Source: Rhodoferax ferrireducens T118 (GTDB taxonomy: Bacteria > Pseudomonadota > Gammaproteobacteria > Burkholderiales > Burkholderiaceae_C). From it: DNA of 64,000 nucleotides. Under the pieces are notes generated by a model that was not told the DNA's origin, did not search any database, and was given only the letters and a program-made list of their open reading frames with translations. Positions 61,844 through 64,000 of the stretch are shown here, in pieces (the stretch's first letter is position 1; each line of letters begins with the position of its first letter). The position numbers were made by a program, and so were the translations under genes. The stretch spans positions 992,001-1,056,000 of the forward strand of contig NC_007908.1 in the NCBI RefSeq assembly GCF_000013605.1, in the 5' to 3' direction.

Positions 61844-63022
61844 ATGTCTGAAGCTTATATCGTTGCCGCCACCCGTACCGCTGGCGGCCGTCGCGGCGGC
61901 CGCCTCGCCGGCTGGCACCCGGTGGACTTGTCCGCCCAGGTGCTCAATGCGCTGTTGGACCGCTCCGGGGCCGACCCCGTTCTGGTGGAAGATGTCTTCA
62001 TGGGTTGCGTCAGCCAGGTTGGCGAGCAGTCCACCAACGTGGCGCGCAATGCCGTGATGGCGTCCCGTTTGCCCGACTCGGTGCCGGGCACCTCGATCGA
62101 CCGCCAGTGCGGCTCCTCGCAGCAGGCCGTGCATTTTGCCGCGCAAGCCGTGATGTCCGGCTGCATGGACATTGTGATCGCGGCCGGCGTCGAGTCCATG
62201 ACCCGCGTCCCGATGTTCAGCCCAAGTTCGCTGGCGCAGAAGGCGGGCCTGGGATTCTTCCAGAGTCCGGGCATTAACAAGCGTTACAACGACGTGGTTT
62301 TCAGCCAGTTCGCGGGCGCCGAGCTGATGGCCAAGAAGTTTGGCCTGAGCAAGGATGAGCTCGACCGCTTCGCGCTGCTCAGCCACCAGCGCGCCATCGC
62401 GGCCACCCAAGCGGGCGCATTCAAGGAAGAAATCCTGCCGGTGGCCGTGCGTTCGCCCGAAGGCGTGGACACCGGCGAGATGCACATGGTGGACGAGGGC
62501 ATCCGCTTCGAAGCCACCTTGCAGGGGATCCAGAACGTCAAGTTGCTGCAGGAAGGTGGAGTTGTCACCGCCGCCAATGCCAGCCAGGTCTGCGACGGCG
62601 CGACCGGCGTCATGGTCGTGAGCGAGCGCGGCCTCAAGCTCCTGGGCGTCAAGCCGCTGGCGCGCATCCACCACATGTCGGTGCTGGGCCACGATCCGGT
62701 GATCATGCTGGAAGCGCCGATCCCGGCCACCAAGCGTGCGCTCAAGAAGGCCGGACTGAAGATCGAAGACATCGATCTCTACGAGGTGAACGAGGCTTTC
62801 GCCTCCGTGCCGCTGGCCTGGCTCAAGGCACTCGGCGCCAGTCCGGATCGTCTCAACGTCAACGGCGGTGCCATTGCCCTGGGCCATCCACTGGGCGCTT
62901 CCGGTACCAAGCTCATGACCACGCTGATCAATGCACTGGGTCAACGCGGAAAACGCTATGGTCTGCAGACCATGTGCGAAGGGGGCGGCATGGCCAACGT
63001 CACCATCATCGAACGTCTGTAA
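61844..63022 (+). CDS. Acetyl-CoA C-acyltransferase (thiolase)
   Basis: Thiolase of 392 residues that cleaves 3-ketoacyl-CoA. Nucleophile Cys89 in DRQCGSSQQAVHFAAQAV, His348 in GGAIALGHPLGASGTKL, and Cys378 in CEGGGMANVTIIERL are all in place. The N-terminus YIVAATRTAGGRRGG is typical of the catabolic kind. It starts at ATG 61844 after TGATC and completes the beta-oxidation set. The spacing to the ABC ATPase is 21 bases, so the transporter may be transcribed with it. Confidence 0.93.
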   Translation: MSEAYIVAATRTAGGRRGGRLAGWHPVDLSAQVLNALLDRSGADPVLVEDVFMGCVSQVGEQSTNVARNAVMASRLPDSVPGTSIDRQCGSSQQAVHFAAQAVMSGCMDIVIAAGVESMTRVPMFSPSSLAQKAGLGFFQSPGINKRYNDVVFSQFAGAELMAKKFGLSKDELDRFALLSHQRAIAATQAGAFKEEILPVAVRSPEGVDTGEMHMVDEGIRFEATLQGIQNVKLLQEGGVVTAANASQVCDGATGVMVVSERGLKLLGVKPLARIHHMSVLGHDPVIMLEAPIPATKRALKKAGLKIEDIDLYEVNEAFASVPLAWLKALGASPDRLNVNGGAIALGHPLGASGTKLMTTLINALGQRGKRYGLQTMCEGGGMANVTIIERL

Positions 63023-63043
63023 TGTCTCCAACCAGAGTCGCCC

Positions 63044-63850
63044 ATGGCAAATGCACAGAGTGATCCGGGGAGCGGTTCTCTGCTCAAGGTGGAAAACATT
63101 ATCGTCCGCTTTGGCGGCATCCTGGCGCTCAACAGCGTGTCCTTCGACGTTCGCCCCGGTGAGATCTGCGCGCTGATCGGGCCCAATGGTGCCGGCAAGA
63201 GCACGTTGTTCAACTGCCTGTCCCGTTTGTACGAGTGCGACAGCGGAAGCATTACTTTCAATGGACACAAGCTGCGCTCCCTGCGCCGCCACCGGATCGC
63301 CGAAATCGGGATTGGCCGCACCTTCCAGAACCTGGCGTTGTTTCGCTCGATGACGGTGCGCGAAAACGTGCTGATGGGCTGTCACAGCCGCCACCATGCT
63401 GGCTTTCTTCGCAATGCGTTTCGCCTGCCGGGCGCCGCGCGGATCGAGGCTGCGGCCCGCGCCCGTGCCGATGACCTGATCGACTTCTTGCAACTGGCGG
63501 AATACGCCGAGCGCGTCGTGGCCGATCTGCCTTTCGGAACGCAAAAGCGGGTGGAGCTGGCACGCGCGCTGGCCTCGGACCCGCAGTTGCTGCTGCTCGA
63601 CGAGCCGGCCTGCGGCCTGAACCACGAGGAACTGGAAGGCCTGGGCGTATTGATTCGCGACATTCGTGACCGGCTGAAGGTCACGGTGCTGCTGGTGGAG
63701 CACCACATGGGGCTCGTGATGAGCATCTCGGACCGCGTGGTGGCCTTGAACTTTGGCAAGAAGATCGCCGAAGGAACGCCCGCCGAGGTGCGCATGCACC
63801 CGGAGGTGATCCGCGCCTACCTCGGTGAAGCAGAGGAGAAAGCCACATGA
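63044..63850 (+). CDS. Branched-chain-type ABC transporter ATP-binding protein (LivG type)
   Basis: ATPase of 268 residues. Walker A GPNGAGKST, signature-like LPFGTQKRVELARALASDPQ, Walker B LLLLDEPACGLNHEEL, switch LVEHHMGLVMSISDRVVALNFGKKI. This is the LivG pattern (FGT instead of SGG). Relatives import branched amino acids, aromatic acids or acyl compounds. Its stop overlaps the LivF start by ATGA. The permeases and binding protein are presumably beyond the window. Confidence 0.92.
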   Translation: MANAQSDPGSGSLLKVENIIVRFGGILALNSVSFDVRPGEICALIGPNGAGKSTLFNCLSRLYECDSGSITFNGHKLRSLRRHRIAEIGIGRTFQNLALFRSMTVRENVLMGCHSRHHAGFLRNAFRLPGAARIEAAARARADDLIDFLQLAEYAERVVADLPFGTQKRVELARALASDPQLLLLDEPACGLNHEELEGLGVLIRDIRDRLKVTVLLVEHHMGLVMSISDRVVALNFGKKIAEGTPAEVRMHPEVIRAYLGEAEEKAT

Positions 63851-64000
63851 GCCATCTGCTTGAAGCAAGAGGACTGCGGGCGCGCTACGGCAACACCCGG
63901 GTGCTGCATGGCATCGATCTGGATGTTGACGAGGGCAAGGTGACCACCCTGCTGGGCGCCAACGGCGCCGGCAAGACCACCACCTTGCGCGCCCTGTGCC
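63847..64000 (+). CDS. Branched-chain-type ABC transporter ATP-binding protein (LivF type), 5' part
   Basis: The gene runs off the window after about 51 codons. The visible product, MSHLLEARGLRARYGNTRVL followed by HGIDLDVDEGKVTTLLGANGAGKTT, contains the Walker A motif GANGAGKTT and the usual LivF N-terminus. It overlaps the LivG gene by four bases. Confidence 0.88.
   Translation, partial: MSHLLEARGLRARYGNTRVLHGIDLDVDEGKVTTLLGANGAGKTTTLRALC

Noticed and set aside
61826..63868. A 680-codon open frame on the minus strand across the thiolase and LivG genes
   Set aside because: It is the antisense of two clear genes with conserved catalytic residues. Long antisense frames are common in GC-rich DNA.

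Overview
The window looks like a chromosomal segment of an environmental betaproteobacterium of the order Burkholderiales, probably the Comamonadaceae (Polaromonas, Rhodoferax or Variovorax type). The basis is gene style: MalT-like regulators beside acyl-CoA genes, alpha-methylacyl-CoA racemase, Dpp-type and Liv-type ABC operons, and many decayed insertion sequences and degenerate intergenic repeats. No phage, CRISPR array, rRNA or complete tRNA was found. Assignment to a genus is inference.

Layout: 0.2-1.4 kb is an IS5-family insertion. 1.4-3.5 kb holds a thioredoxin-like gene, a frameshifted DUF3750 gene and a flavin reductase. 3.6-15.2 kb is a sugar-acid island: a glycerate-kinase remnant, mannonate dehydratase, the galactonate genes dgoK-dgoA-dgoD, a four-gene sugar ABC importer, gluconokinase and a LacI-type regulator with two matching palindromic operators. 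15.3-19.9 kb has repeats, an integrase remnant, a radical SAM protein, an MFS transporter and an IS1380 remnant. 19.9-28.8 kb is a divergent pair of operons: dgoA2-dgoK2-kdgK plus a fold-type III PLP deaminase on the minus strand, and a polar amino-acid ABC importer, RidA and an IclR regulator on the plus strand. Together they suggest uptake and deamination of an amino sugar acid such as D-glucosaminate, with entry into the Entner-Doudoroff lower branch.

28.8-33 kb is a repeat-rich stretch with a GIY-YIG protein, an MFS exporter, a thioesterase and a small lipoprotein. 33.0-45.3 kb is a tightly packed eleven-gene minus-strand operon: aldehyde dehydrogenase, Dpp-type importer (five genes), class II aldolase, HIBADH-like dehydrogenase, N-acyl-D-amino-acid deacylase, D-threonine/hydroxyaspartate aldolase-like enzyme and ornithine cyclodeaminase-like enzyme. 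It is divergent from a LysR regulator and probably imports and degrades N-acylated D-amino acids. 46.4-53 kb contains IS6 and IS110 remnants, an amidase with a tiny upstream gene, an mcp-cheW pair, a tRNA-Lys-like remnant with terminator and an AT-rich orphan gene.

53.1-64 kb is a methyl-branched acyl-CoA beta-oxidation cluster: racemase, acyl-CoA dehydrogenase, enoyl-CoA hydratase, a 930-residue MalT-like regulator, thioesterase II, an SDR hydroxyacyl-CoA dehydrogenase, a ruined second acyl-CoA dehydrogenase, thiolase, and the start of a branched-chain-type ABC importer that runs off the end. The right half (about 33-64 kb) appears clearly richer in GC than the left half.
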